Assembly: GCF_000281065.1 (NCBI RefSeq)
Contig: NZ_AKKK01000008.1
Location: 1-64,000 of the forward strand
Source: Arthrobacter sp. M2012083
Lineage (GTDB): Bacteria; Actinomycetota; Actinomycetes; Actinomycetales; Micrococcaceae
Length of the DNA stretch: 64,000 nucleotides
Direction: 5' to 3'
Shown one piece after another: positions 31,216-39,592 of this stretch; position 1 is the first letter of the stretch; each line of letters begins with the position of its first letter. The translations under genes were made by a program, and so were the position numbers. The notes under the pieces were generated by a model. The model did not search any database and was not told the DNA's origin. It was given only the letters and a program-made list of their open reading frames with translations.

Positions 31216-31845
31216 ATGAACCGAACCATCACTGTTACCGGGACCGCGAGCGCACAGGCCGTCCCGGATCTGGTGACGTTGACGCTTGGCGTGGAGACGC
31301 GTCGGGACACTGCCGCGAAGGCCTACGACGACGCCGGCAAAGCGGCTAACGCTGTCGCGGCCAGTTTGCGCGCAGCGGGTGTATCCGACGCAGACCTTCG
31401 AACCAGCGGTTTGAACCTTCGTGCCGATCTGGTGTGGGTGGAAGGGCAAGGACAAAAGGTGACTGCGTACGTGGCGTCCACGAACCTGCAGGTGGGAATC
31501 CGTTCCCAGGCGGATGCTCCCGCTGCCATCGCCGCTGCTGTTGCGGCTGGCGGAGACCACATCCGGATCAACGGGATCGAACAAGGATTTGCCGATGCCT
31601 CCTCGGTCACAGCCCGGGCTCAGGAGGCAGCCTGGCAGGACGCCGTGGCGCGGGCCGAACAGTATGCTTCGCTGGCATCTGCCCGGCTTGGGCAGGTGGT
31701 GTCCATATCCCAGGAGCCCCTGCACGGCGGCCCCATTCCCCTGGGTGGAATGGTGAGGGCATCCTTCACTGCGGAGGCGTTGCCCGTGGAAGCTGGAGAG
31801 TCCTCAGTCTCGGCAAGCATCAAGGTGGAATGGGAACTGGTTTAG
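31216..31845 (+). CDS. SIMPL (DUF541) domain protein
   Basis: A 209-residue SIMPL/DUF541 protein. ITVTGTASAQAVPDLVTLTLGVET at the N-terminus and the EAWQDAV-type helix mark the family. Unlike many relatives it has no signal peptide or membrane anchor, so it may act in the cytosol. Its stop overlaps the convergent pcp gene by four bases. Biochemical role of the family is unclear. Confidence 0.8.
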   Translation: MNRTITVTGTASAQAVPDLVTLTLGVETRRDTAAKAYDDAGKAANAVAASLRAAGVSDADLRTSGLNLRADLVWVEGQGQKVTAYVASTNLQVGIRSQADAPAAIAAAVAAGGDHIRINGIEQGFADASSVTARAQEAAWQDAVARAEQYASLASARLGQVVSISQEPLHGGPIPLGGMVRASFTAEALPVEAGESSVSASIKVEWELV

Positions 31846-32483
31846 CGGATTGCTCCGGCTGACATTTTCACGTCTGTCTGTGTATGCAGCGTCGTCCGGA
31901 CAATGACGGCAAGACCCTCCGCCATTAATTCCAAAGGCATGGACGGAGTTGGGCTGCCTTCCGGCAACTGTTCCGGCAAATAGGGAACATGGACGAAACC
32001 GCCACGAATACCCGGCTTCGACGCGATGCCATGCATCAAGGCATAAAAAACGTGGTTGCAGACGTAGGTCCCAGCAGACTGCGAGACCTCGCCCCTGATT
32101 CCGGCGACCTGGAGGGCTCTCAGCGCGGCCTTAATGGGCAGGGTTGAAAAGTATGCCGCAGGACCGCCTCGGATGACTTCCTCATCGATGGGGCGCTGGC
32201 CTTTGTTGTCCGGCATCCGGGCGTCATCGCAATTGATGGCGACGCGTTCCAGGGAGAGCCGCCCACGGCCTCCCGCCAGGCCGGCACAGAGAACTACGTC
32301 CGGATTCAGGCGGCTTATCGCGTCCGTGAGGACTTTCCCCGACTCACCAAAGACACATGGCAGCTGCACGGCTTCAACGGCGATGCCTTCTGGTCCGAGC
32401 AACTCTGCCGCCCGCCGTGCTGCAAGCCAGGAAGGATTCACATCATCCTCGCCAAAGGGTTCGAATCCAGTCAGCAGAATCAT
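31842..32483 (-). CDS. pcp: Pyroglutamyl-peptidase I
   Basis: A 213-residue cytosolic cysteine peptidase that removes N-terminal pyroglutamate. The triad fits the family: Glu 79 (LSLERVAIN), Cys 142 (AGTYVCNHVFY) and His 165 (GFVHVPYLPEQ). LLTGFEPFG is the typical N-terminus. Stand-alone gene, tail to tail with the SIMPL gene. Confidence 0.94.
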   Translation of the reverse strand: MILLTGFEPFGEDDVNPSWLAARRAAELLGPEGIAVEAVQLPCVFGESGKVLTDAISRLNPDVVLCAGLAGGRGRLSLERVAINCDDARMPDNKGQRPIDEEVIRGGPAAYFSTLPIKAALRALQVAGIRGEVSQSAGTYVCNHVFYALMHGIASKPGIRGGFVHVPYLPEQLPEGSPTPSMPLELMAEGLAVIVRTTLHTQTDVKMSAGAIR

Positions 32484-32549
32484 GGCCCAACCTTAGCAAT
32501 GCTCCCGTCCCGGTTATCCGCAGCTGGCGTTCCGGGCCTTGACATTCAT

Positions 32550-32565
32550 TCGAACATACATTCGA
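32550..32565 (+). promoter_or_regulatory. SOS box (LexA site) before radical SAM gene
   Basis: TCGAACATACATTCGA matches the actinobacterial SOS consensus TCGAAC-N4-GTTCGA with one mismatch. It ends ten bases before the chosen start of the radical SAM gene. I recall that the mycobacterial homologue Rv2578c is also in the LexA regulon, which supports the site. Confidence 0.75.
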
Positions 32566-32574
32566 ATGGAGTCC

Positions 32575-33666
32575 ATGAGATGGGACGCACAAGCACTTTC
32601 ACCTACACGTGGACCGGCGGCAGAACCCAGTGGTATCGAGGCGCCGGGCCCTGCCCCGGCCTTGGACGCCTTGCTGCCGCTTGCCGGGCTTGTGCGTTCC
32701 GTCTCGACACCCGAATTCTCCGGAGTCACCTTCCATGAGGTCACCGCAAAGTCAGTGCTCAACAAGGTGCCTTCCGGTTCCAACATGCCGTTTGAATGGA
32801 CGGTGAACCCGTATCGCGGATGCAGCCATGCCTGCGTGTACTGTTTCGCCCGCAAGACCCACACCTATTTGGAGTTCGACGCCGGCCGGGACTTCGATTC
32901 GCAGGTGGTGGTCAAAATCAATACCGCCGAGGTTCTCCGCAAGGAACTGGCCAAGCCTTCTTGGGAACGGCCCCAAGTCGCCCTCGGCACCAACACCGAT
33001 CCCTATCAACGCGCAGAGGGCCGCTACATGCTCATGCCTGGAATCATCCGGGCCCTCGCAGACTCCGGCACGCCATTCTCCATCTTGACCAAGGGCACGC
33101 TGCTGGCAAGGGACATTCCCCTGCTCAAGCACGCCGCCACCCAGGTCCCCGTAGACCTTGGCATCTCGCTGGCAATGACCAACCAGGACCTCGCAGAGCT
33201 CATAGAGCCTGGCACTCCTTCACCCAAGGCCCGGCTCAAGCTCATCGCACGGCTCCGCGACGCCGGCCTGGGGTGCGGCGTCATGGCCATGCCCATCCTG
33301 CCTTGGCTCACGGACTCGGACGAAGCCCTGGATTCCCTGTTCGCGGAACTGACCAAGGCGGGCGCCACAGGAGTCACTGCCGGCGCCCTGTACCTAAAGC
33401 CCGGAACCCGTGAGTGGTACATGAAGTGGCTGGCAACCCAACACCCGGAGTTGGTGGGCAAGTACCGGCGACTCTATGGACAAGGCTCCTATGCTTCCAA
33501 GGAGTACCGTGCGTGGCTCACCGGCAGGATCACCTACTTCAAGGCGAAGTACGGCTTCACCGGAACTTCCGGCTTCAGCCACCGGAATGCTCGCGCCGCC
33601 GCTGGGTCGGCGGACGCCACCGTGCACGCCTCCGCTCCCCTTCCAGGACAACAGACGCTTTTCTAG
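32575..33666 (+). CDS. Rv2578c-family radical SAM protein
   Basis: A 363-residue radical SAM enzyme. The Fe-S motif is C-SHA-C-VY-C at residues 83, 87 and 90 (CX3CX2C), set in the block NPYRGCSHACVYCFAR shared by the SplB-like and Rv2578c families. The later ALGTNTDPYQRAE and FSILTKGTLLARD blocks fit as well. SplB repairs spore photoproduct; whether this protein repairs DNA is unknown, but the SOS box upstream points that way. Start chosen at ATG 32575 (MRWDAQ) after GGAG; ATG 32566 is the alternative. Confidence 0.85.
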   Translation: MRWDAQALSPTRGPAAEPSGIEAPGPAPALDALLPLAGLVRSVSTPEFSGVTFHEVTAKSVLNKVPSGSNMPFEWTVNPYRGCSHACVYCFARKTHTYLEFDAGRDFDSQVVVKINTAEVLRKELAKPSWERPQVALGTNTDPYQRAEGRYMLMPGIIRALADSGTPFSILTKGTLLARDIPLLKHAATQVPVDLGISLAMTNQDLAELIEPGTPSPKARLKLIARLRDAGLGCGVMAMPILPWLTDSDEALDSLFAELTKAGATGVTAGALYLKPGTREWYMKWLATQHPELVGKYRRLYGQGSYASKEYRAWLTGRITYFKAKYGFTGTSGFSHRNARAAAGSADATVHASAPLPGQQTLF

Positions 33667-33722
33667 GTTGAAGGCCACCGGCTACGGGAAGCCGCCATCC
33701 CTTCCATCCCAGCACCAGGTCC

Positions 33723-34157
33723 TCACGCGGGAGCGGCTACCCGGCTAAGCAACGCCCGGACTATTGGAAGGTCCGCCGGAATCCACGGAAGGCCGAGAGC
33801 TTCGTCACGGTCAGCCAACGACACCCAACGCAATTCGTCGTGATCCTCCAGCGGCCTTGGCTCTCCCGACACCAGTTCAGCGAACCAGACACGCATGGAG
33901 GCACGGTCATTGAGCGTCCACCCAGCGACGTTGCCCGAATCCAGCTCCGGCCCCAGCTGCACTTCAATTCCCAGTTCTTCCGCGAGCTCACGGTGCAGGG
34001 CAGCCTCCGCGGTCTCACCGGCTTCCACCTTGCCGCCCGGGAATTCCCACATGCCCGCAAACCGGGGCGGCGCGGTGCGCCGAGCAACAAGAAGGCGGGT
34101 GGGGGCGTCCAAGGAGTCGACGACGGCAGCGCCCACGACATTAATCAGTGCAGTCAC
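33723..34157 (-). CDS. MutT-like NUDIX hydrolase
   Basis: A 144-residue NUDIX protein with the complete box GGKVEAGETAEAALHRELAEELG. The N-terminal AAVVDS and VARRTAPPRFAGMWEFPGG match 8-oxo-dGTP diphosphatases (MutT/NudG type), which clean the nucleotide pool of oxidised dGTP. Substrate cannot be fixed from sequence. It is divergent from an MFS transporter. Confidence 0.85.
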   Translation of the reverse strand: MTALINVVGAAVVDSLDAPTRLLVARRTAPPRFAGMWEFPGGKVEAGETAEAALHRELAEELGIEVQLGPELDSGNVAGWTLNDRASMRVWFAELVSGEPRPLEDHDELRWVSLADRDEALGLPWIPADLPIVRALLSRVAAPA

Positions 34158-34291
34158 CGAAACAGTCTATTGGGGCCCGATGAATGGGCATCGTCACATA
34201 GCTGCGACAAGTCACGGGGCCCCGGACTAAACTTGTTATCGGATTTTCTCCAGTTTCCCTAGCCCACAAGGCACCCTCAAGAAGCAGGCTT

Positions 34292-35500
34292 ATGACTACC
34301 ACCGTGTCCACCCCCGCCACCGCCAAAGCAGCACGGAAACACCTTGGCTTGGCCATCCTGGCTTTGGCCATGGGCGGGTTCGCCATTGGTACCACCGAAT
34401 TCGCCATGATGGGCCTGCTGAAGGAAATCGAGGAAGGGCTGGGCATCAGCACGCCCGAAGCCGGCAACCTCATCTCGGCTTACGCCTTGGGCGTCGTTAT
34501 CGGCGCGCCCCTCTTCGCTGCGTTCGGGGCGAAACTTCCCAGAAAGCACCTTGCGTTGGGGCTCATGCTGTTCCTGTCCTTGGCGAACCTGACGTCCTTC
34601 ATCGCACCGGATTACGGCTTCATGCTCCTCTCCCGTTTTGCTTCCGGACTTCCCCACGGAGCTTTCTTCGGAGTGGCAGCAGTCATCGCAGCAGGACTCG
34701 TCGCTCCTACCAAACGGGGCTGGGCAATCTCCATGGTGATGGCGGGACTTACGGTCTCCAACGTCATCGGGGTGCCGTTGGCCACGTGGGTAGGGCAGAC
34801 GTTCGGGTGGCGGCTCCTCTTCGTCATTGTGGGGGCCATCGGATTGCTGACCGTCACCATGGTGTGGAAGTTCGTCCCCTTCGAGGCAGCCCATCCCGAA
34901 GCCAGCATCCGTCGCGAACTTGGAGCCCTCAAACGGCTCCAAGTTTGGCTGGCGCTCCTGATCGGAATCATTGGGTTTGGTGGCTTCTTCGCCGTTTACA
35001 CCTACATTGCGCACACCATGACCTCTGTGGCGGGCATACCGGAGAACCTGATCCCCGCCGTTGTGGCCCTCTACGGACTGGGCATGGTGGTAGGAAACAT
35101 CTTCGGTGGACGCCTGGCCGACAAGTCCGTGATGGGCACCATCTACTGGGTAATGCCAGGAATCGCCGTGGCCCTGGTGGTCTACGCCATTGCTGCGCAC
35201 TGGGCCTGGGCGGCCTTCATCATGGCGTTCGTTGTGGGCGGCGTGGGCTCCATGCTCACTCCCGCGTTGCAAACCCGCCTCCTGGACGCGGCTCCGGGCG
35301 CTGCATCACTCGCATCCTCACTGAACCACTCCGCCCTCAACATCGCCAACGCGCTTGGTGCCTTCCTGGGCGGCACTGTTATTGCCTGGGGCTGGGGATA
35401 TGTGGCTCCCGCGTTGGTAGGCGCAGTCCTTGCCCTCCTGGGCCTCGGAGTGGCCCTCATCAGTGGTCTGCTGGAGCGAAAAAAGCCGCTGGCCTCCTGA
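34292..35500 (+). CDS. MFS transporter (AraJ/purine-efflux type)
   Basis: A 402-residue major facilitator with 12 predicted hydrophobic spans. GGFAIGTTEFAMMGLL in helix 1 and the RFASGLPHGAFFGVAAV block are typical of the DHA1 drug:proton antiporters related to AraJ and PbuE. The substrate is unknown. No regulator gene is adjacent. Confidence 0.85.
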   Translation: MTTTVSTPATAKAARKHLGLAILALAMGGFAIGTTEFAMMGLLKEIEEGLGISTPEAGNLISAYALGVVIGAPLFAAFGAKLPRKHLALGLMLFLSLANLTSFIAPDYGFMLLSRFASGLPHGAFFGVAAVIAAGLVAPTKRGWAISMVMAGLTVSNVIGVPLATWVGQTFGWRLLFVIVGAIGLLTVTMVWKFVPFEAAHPEASIRRELGALKRLQVWLALLIGIIGFGGFFAVYTYIAHTMTSVAGIPENLIPAVVALYGLGMVVGNIFGGRLADKSVMGTIYWVMPGIAVALVVYAIAAHWAWAAFIMAFVVGGVGSMLTPALQTRLLDAAPGAASLASSLNHSALNIANALGAFLGGTVIAWGWGYVAPALVGAVLALLGLGVALISGLLERKKPLAS

Positions 35501-35542
35501 TCCGCCCCAAGAGCGCTGGATAGGCGGGAAACCGCATACAAC

Positions 35543-35574
35543 AAGATGGGCTCCGCCACGGCGGAGCCCATCTT
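35543..35574 (+). terminator. Terminator after MFS gene
   Basis: 14-bp perfect stem AAGATGGGCTCCGC (35543-35556) with complement 35561-35574, loop CACG, then CTTT. It lies 42 bp after the MFS stop and may also serve the convergent rRNA methyltransferase gene. Confidence 0.8.
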
Positions 35575-35651
35575 CTTTAACCACGTATCGAAACAGCTCA
35601 TCCGGACGGAACGTATACGGAACGGCTAACACTGTGGCGCCTGGACGCGCT

Positions 35652-36560
35652 CTATGTCGCCAGTCGGGCGCCCTGCTGGGAACGGGCGCTGGCGTAAAGA
35701 CACACCGTGGCGGCGGTACCCAGGTTCAGGCTTTCAGCTGCCCCATAGACCGGAACCGCCACGCGATGATCGGCCAGCGCAAGTTCTCCCTCCGACAAAC
35801 CCTGTGCTTCGTTGCCGAACAGCCAGGCCGTAGGTGACTCAAGCGCATAGTCCGACGCTACAGATTCATTTCCAAGTCTCCGCGCCGCATTCTCGTCCTG
35901 CAGTTTGTCCAAGTTCACGGTTCCATATCCATCCGCGGCCAAAACGCCAATGCCGCGTTCCCGGCAGCGTGCCACCAAGTCCTCAACATCAGCTCCCAGC
36001 ACAACCGGCAGGTGGAATAGGGAGCCAGCCGTCGAACGAACAGCCTTGGGGTTGTAGATATCCACGCTCGAACCTGTAAGGACAACGGCGTCGGCGCCCG
36101 CGGCATCCGCAGCGCGGAGGACCGTCCCGGCGTTACCTGGATCGCGCACCTGGCACATGACAGCGAGCAGGCGTGGACCGGCGTCGAGCACTGCCTCCAG
36201 GCCGACATCCACAAAACTACACACAGCCACGATCCCCTGCGGATTGACGGTATCCGCCATGGCGGCAAGTACTTCGTCATTCGCAAGCCGGAGCTGCGTT
36301 TCCCGCGCCAAGTCGGCAAGCTCAGGGAGGCGCTCCAGGGACGCTTCGCTGGCAAAAACTTCGTGGACGACGGCGGGACCTCCGGCCGCAGCGCGCTCAC
36401 GGTGCAGGGTCAAAGCCTCACGCACCGCCTGCGGACCTTCAGCAAGGAATCGCCCGCGTTTTAAACGCGCCGGGCGCCCGGCAAGCTTGGCGACGTCCCT
36501 CACCCGATCAGCTCGGGGGTTGGTCATCGGAAAGTCTTGCGGGCGCCCGGTTTCGTTCAT
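35652..36560 (-). CDS. TrmH-family RNA 2'-O-methyltransferase (SPOUT)
   Basis: A 302-residue SPOUT methyltransferase. An N-terminal substrate-binding domain (RGRFLAEGPQAVREAL) is followed by the knotted domain with NAGTVLRAADAAGADAVVL, LFGNEAQGLS and AESLNLGTAATVCLY, which are SPOUT motifs 1-3. It probably methylates rRNA ribose. It lies 26 bp after rplT, within or just behind the infC operon. ATG 36527 (MTNPRADRVRD) is an alternative start; neither has a clear ribosome-binding site. Confidence 0.88.
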   Translation of the reverse strand: MNETGRPQDFPMTNPRADRVRDVAKLAGRPARLKRGRFLAEGPQAVREALTLHRERAAAGGPAVVHEVFASEASLERLPELADLARETQLRLANDEVLAAMADTVNPQGIVAVCSFVDVGLEAVLDAGPRLLAVMCQVRDPGNAGTVLRAADAAGADAVVLTGSSVDIYNPKAVRSTAGSLFHLPVVLGADVEDLVARCRERGIGVLAADGYGTVNLDKLQDENAARRLGNESVASDYALESPTAWLFGNEAQGLSEGELALADHRVAVPVYGAAESLNLGTAATVCLYASARSQQGARLAT

Positions 36561-36586
36561 ATATAGAACTTTAGTGGCAGTTGCGA

Positions 36587-37252
36587 CTAGTTCTTGATCT
36601 GCTGGCGGGCTTCGCCACCTGCAGGCTCAAAGCCGGCAGCCTTTGCAGCCTCAACGGTGGAGAACCAGTACTCAGCAGCAGTGGTGTTGTACCAGGTGGA
36701 ACCCGGAACGTGGTACTTCTTGGACTCAGCGTTGCCCTTGATGGCGTAGCCTTCCGGAGCCTCGTCGCCATCAGCAGCAACTGCGCCGTCGATGGCCGGC
36801 TTCTCGGAAACGACAGCCTTGACAGCCGTTGCGGTGGCAGCAGCCGGAGCAACCTTGGCAGCCTTGGGAGCAGCAGCGGCCGGCGCGGAGGTGTCAGCCG
36901 GGAGTGCAGCCTTGGCAATGTTCACCAGAGCGGCGAAAGCGTTGGCGTCAGAGACAGCCAGCTCGGCCAGCATACGGCGGTCAACCTCAACCTCAGCGGC
37001 CTTGAGACCCTGGATCAGGCGGTTGTAGGTGAGGCCGTTGGCGCGGGATGCAGCGTTGATGCGCTGGATCCAGAGGCGACGGAAGTCACCCTTCTTCTTG
37101 CGGCGGTCGCCGTAGCTGTACACAAACGAGTGCAGCAGCTGCTCTTTGGCCTTACGGTACAGGCGCGAACGCTGTCCGCGGTAACCCTTTGCGCGTTCGA
37201 GGACAACCCGGCGCTTCTTGTGGGCGTTTACCGCCCGCTTCACACGTGCCAC
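36587..37252 (-). CDS. rplT: Ribosomal protein L20 with C-terminal sunset-like domain
   Basis: Residues 1-117 are a complete bacterial L20 ([15 protein letters not shown] through [19 protein letters not shown]), which binds 23S rRNA early in 50S assembly. Normal L20 ends there. Here an Ala/Pro/Val linker (118-165) leads to a second unit, 167-211, with [18 protein letters not shown], then [15 protein letters not shown] recognise this as the small domain called sunset (GN..SK.YH.PG...E.WF.T...A..AGF). The reading frame is uninterrupted to TAG 36587. The extra domain should project from the ribosome surface (inference). Confidence 0.93.
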   Translation of the reverse strand: MARVKRAVNAHKKRRVVLERAKGYRGQRSRLYRKAKEQLLHSFVYSYGDRRKKKGDFRRLWIQRINAASRANGLTYNRLIQGLKAAEVEVDRRMLAELAVSDANAFAALVNIAKAALPADTSAPAAAAPKAAKVAPAAATATAVKAVVSEKPAIDGAVAADGDEAPEGYAIKGNAESKKYHVPGSTWYNTTAAEYWFSTVEAAKAAGFEPAGGEARQQIKN

Positions 37253-37371
37253 GTGCGTACTCCTTCAGAAATCTTTATCCCAAGCTGCTACTGCCGGAAA
37301 CCCGGCCGGCCTGAGAAGGCTTTTGGTGTAGTCGGTCCCTGCCGGATGGCAGTAACCAAAGAACTTGGAAC

Positions 37372-37566
37372 TTAGACGCCGAGCATCTTCTTGATGACCT
37401 TGGCATCGCCCTTGAAGACGAGCTTGTCGCCGGCGAGGCGACGGGTCAGCCTGGAGGACTTGTGCTCAAGGTAGTGACGGCGGTTGGCCTGCTGACGCTT
37501 CAGCTTGCCGGTACCGGTCAGCTTGAAGCGCTTCTTAGCACCGCTGTGGGTCTTCATCTTCGGCAT
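37372..37566 (-). CDS. rpmI: Ribosomal protein L35
   Basis: A 64-residue 50S protein with the standard start [20 protein letters not shown] and basic middle. Second gene of infC-rpmI-rplT. The gaps to infC (117 bp) and rplT (119 bp) are wider than usual for this operon. Confidence 0.96.
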   Translation of the reverse strand: MPKMKTHSGAKKRFKLTGTGKLKRQQANRRHYLEHKSSRLTRRLAGDKLVFKGDAKVIKKMLGV

Positions 37567-37618
37567 GGGAACCGATCTCCTTACGTATCCACGGACGAGT
37601 CCGCGATTCTATCGCGCA

Positions 37619-37638
37619 GCCGGCCTACGAGGGCCGGC
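37619..37638 (-). other. Hairpin in the infC-rpmI gap
   Basis: GCCGGCC (37619-37625) pairs with GGCCGGC (37632-37638) around a 6-base loop. No T run follows, so it is more likely a processing or stability element than a terminator. Confidence 0.4.
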
Positions 37639-37683
37639 GTGCTGGTTGCTTGCCGATGGAAGCGGGGCCTCCGTGGCGTTGAA

Positions 37684-38745
37684 CTAGTTGGTCTTGCGTG
37701 ATGCAGGCTTCGGGGCAGCTTTGGGGGCCGCGGGCCGAGCTGCCGGCTTGGGAGCTGCCGGCTTGGCAACGGGCTTCGGAGCCGAAGGAACTGCAGGCTT
37801 CGGGGCGGCTGCCGGGACAGCCGGCTTCGGAGCTGCTTCTGCCGGTGCTGCCTTGGCGGCCGGTGCGGGGGCTGCCTTGGCCGGAGCTGCCTTAGCTACA
37901 GGAGCCTCGGCCACGGGTGCTTTTTCAACAACCGGAGCAGGGGCTTCTTCAACAACCGGAGCTTCCTCAGCAACGGGAGCTTCTTCAACAACCGGAGCTT
38001 CTTCAGCAACCGGAGCTTCCTCAGCAACCGTGGCCTCGGCCTCGGGGGCTTCAACAGTTTCCTGCTTGGTCTCCTCTTCGGTGACCTTGAAGCCCTCGGG
38101 AAGAAGGTCAGCGAGGCTCTGCGTCAGCGGAGCCTGCTCGCCCGTGGTGTCAACGCGTCCCGATGCCTTGGCCTCGTTCTGCGCCTTGGCTTCAGCACGC
38201 TGTGTAGCGCGACGGGCTTCGGCCTTGGCTTCAGCCTTGTTCTTCAGCGGTCCGATCACCATGACCATGTTTCGGCCATCGATGCGCGGGCTGGACTCGA
38301 TGATGCCAACCTCGGCAACGTCTTCAGCGAAACGCTGCAGCAGACGGATACCCATCTCAGGACGCTGCTGCTCACGGCCGCGGAACTGGATCATGGCTTT
38401 GACTTTGTCGCCGGCGCCAAGGAAGCGAAGTGCGTGTCCGCGCTTGGTTTCGTAGTCGTGCTTGTCGATCTTCAGGCGGAAGCGGATTTCCTTCAGAACC
38501 GTGTTGGTCTGGTTCTTGCGGGCCTCGCGGGCCTTGACGGCAGCTTCGTACTTGTACTTGCCGAAGTCCATCAACTTGCAAACAGGAGGCTTAGCCTGCG
38601 GGGCAACTTCAACGAGATCGAGATCGGACTCGGCAGCAAGACGCAGGGCGTCCTCGATGCGGACAATTCCTACCTGTTCGCCGGCAGGACCGACCAACCG
38701 CACCTCGGGGACGCGGATACGCTCATTGATTCTTGGCTCGCTAAT
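37684..38745 (-). CDS. infC: Translation initiation factor IF-3 with long C-terminal tail, AUU start
   Basis: The start is ATT at 38745, giving [19 protein letters not shown], the conserved IF-3 N-terminus; AGGAG lies seven bases upstream. The first usual codon in frame (GTG 38703) would cut off 14 conserved residues. An AUU start is the known basis of IF-3 autocontrol, since IF-3 rejects non-standard starts. The core (about 1-175) has both IF-3 domains. A tail of about 130 residues follows: acidic repeats ([12 protein letters not shown]) at about 235-272, then an Ala/Pro/Lys-rich stretch to residue 353. Confidence 0.95.
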   Translation of the reverse strand: MSEPRINERIRVPEVRLVGPAGEQVGIVRIEDALRLAAESDLDLVEVAPQAKPPVCKLMDFGKYKYEAAVKAREARKNQTNTVLKEIRFRLKIDKHDYETKRGHALRFLGAGDKVKAMIQFRGREQQRPEMGIRLLQRFAEDVAEVGIIESSPRIDGRNMVMVIGPLKNKAEAKAEARRATQRAEAKAQNEAKASGRVDTTGEQAPLTQSLADLLPEGFKVTEEETKQETVEAPEAEATVAEEAPVAEEAPVVEEAPVAEEAPVVEEAPAPVVEKAPVAEAPVAKAAPAKAAPAPAAKAAPAEAAPKPAVPAAAPKPAVPSAPKPVAKPAAPKPAARPAAPKAAPKPASRKTN

Positions 38746-38780
38746 GTTAAAGCTCCTGTGGTTGTGGTGATGTCACCGGC

Positions 38781-38821
38781 AAAAAGAGAAGGCCCCCAAT
38801 TGCTGGTGCAATCGAAGGCCT
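38781..38821 (-). terminator. Attenuator-type terminator in the infC leader
   Basis: On the minus strand an AGGCC/GGCCT outer stem encloses a CGATTGC-ACCA-GCAATTG inner stem, followed by TCTCTTTTT. It ends about 35 bp before the infC start codon. A terminator here can only act as an attenuator of infC-rpmI-rplT or as the end of a short leader RNA. Confidence 0.7.
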
Positions 38822-39050
38822 CGAAGATCGGCTGCACTCCCCTTTGGGAAGTACGCACCCCCGGAGGCAATGCCTCCATCAGTGTCCGACCAGGTACCCG
38901 GCAACCTCTTGTCCCGAAAAGGGATCCTGTCCCCAAGGGGAACGGCTGACGCGGGTGGGAGAGAACTCCGCTTGCAAACTGAAAGTCAATTCTACAGAAA
39001 CAACCCGCCAAGCGCACATTGCGGAAGGCGGGAGCAAGAACTGCAGATGT
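38822..39050 (-). promoter_or_regulatory. Structured 5' leader of infC-rpmI-rplT
   Basis: About 230 bp of non-coding sequence with several potential stems on the minus strand, for example GGAGGC/GCCTCC near 38865-38878, CTTTTCGGGACA/TGTCCCGAAAAG near 38909-38925, and CCCCTTGGGG near 38932-38941. Together with the downstream terminator this resembles ribosomal-protein leader control (L20 or IF-3 sensing in other phyla). I cannot assign it to a named RNA family. Confidence 0.5.
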
Positions 39051-39097
39051 TGACTGTGAATAACGACTTCCAGTCGGTCTGTGACAAGCTTACCAGT

Positions 39098-39496
39098 ATG
39101 AGCACTGAAGACAGCAATTCCCGTAACTCCTATGGCGAAGACGCCGCCCCCGCCGCTGATGCCGGGGTGTCCCGGCAGATCCGCGACATCGCAGAAGTTC
39201 CGGCCGTTGAAGTTATAACTACCGGCGCCGTTCACCTCATGAGCGCAGCAGCCGTCAAGGTCGGCCTGGCGGATGACCCCAACGCCGAGGACCTTAAGGA
39301 CTTGGACGAAGCCCGCAAGCTGATCACAGCCCTCGCCGGGCTGGTGTCAGCGGCCGCCCCGGAAATCGGTTCACAGCATGCCGGCCCGTTGCGCGATGGC
39401 CTTCGCTCCCTGCAGCTGGCGTTCCGCGAAGCTTCCCTCATCCCCGACGCCCCTGGCAAGGGCCCGGGCGAAAAGTTCACGGGACCCGTGAACTAG
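39098..39496 (+). CDS. DUF1844 protein
   Basis: A 132-residue DUF1844 protein, with VPAVEVITTGAVHLMSAAAVKVGLADD and DLDEARKLITALAGLVSAAAPEIG as the family core (about 33-115). Such genes commonly sit divergent to infC in Actinobacteria. No function is known. ATG 39098 is chosen because earlier in-frame codons run into the infC leader region. Confidence 0.85.
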   Translation: MSTEDSNSRNSYGEDAAPAADAGVSRQIRDIAEVPAVEVITTGAVHLMSAAAVKVGLADDPNAEDLKDLDEARKLITALAGLVSAAAPEIGSQHAGPLRDGLRSLQLAFREASLIPDAPGKGPGEKFTGPVN

Positions 39497-39518
39497 CCCC
39501 AACTTCCGCAACAGTCAA

Positions 39519-39556
39519 CGACGGCGGGTCGACCATATATGGTCGGCCCGCCGTCG
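39519..39556. terminator. Bidirectional terminator between convergent genes
   Basis: Long inverted repeat centred on CCATATATGG with arms CGACGGCGGGTCGACC and a near-complement GGTCGGCCCGCCGTCG. It lies between the convergent DUF1844 gene and the MFS gene. Confidence 0.75.
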
Positions 39557-39592
39557 TCGCTTGTGTAGTTCCAGGCTCCGGATTTCAGGGCT

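Noticed and set aside
32457-32468. GGGTTCGAATCC, like a tRNA T-loop
   Set aside because: It lies in the pcp N-terminal codons (TGFEPFG), and no acceptor, D or anticodon arms can be folded around it.
37684-38703. infC beginning at GTG 38703
   Set aside because: This start would remove the conserved [13 protein letters not shown] segment; ATT 38745 restores it and has AGGAG at proper spacing.
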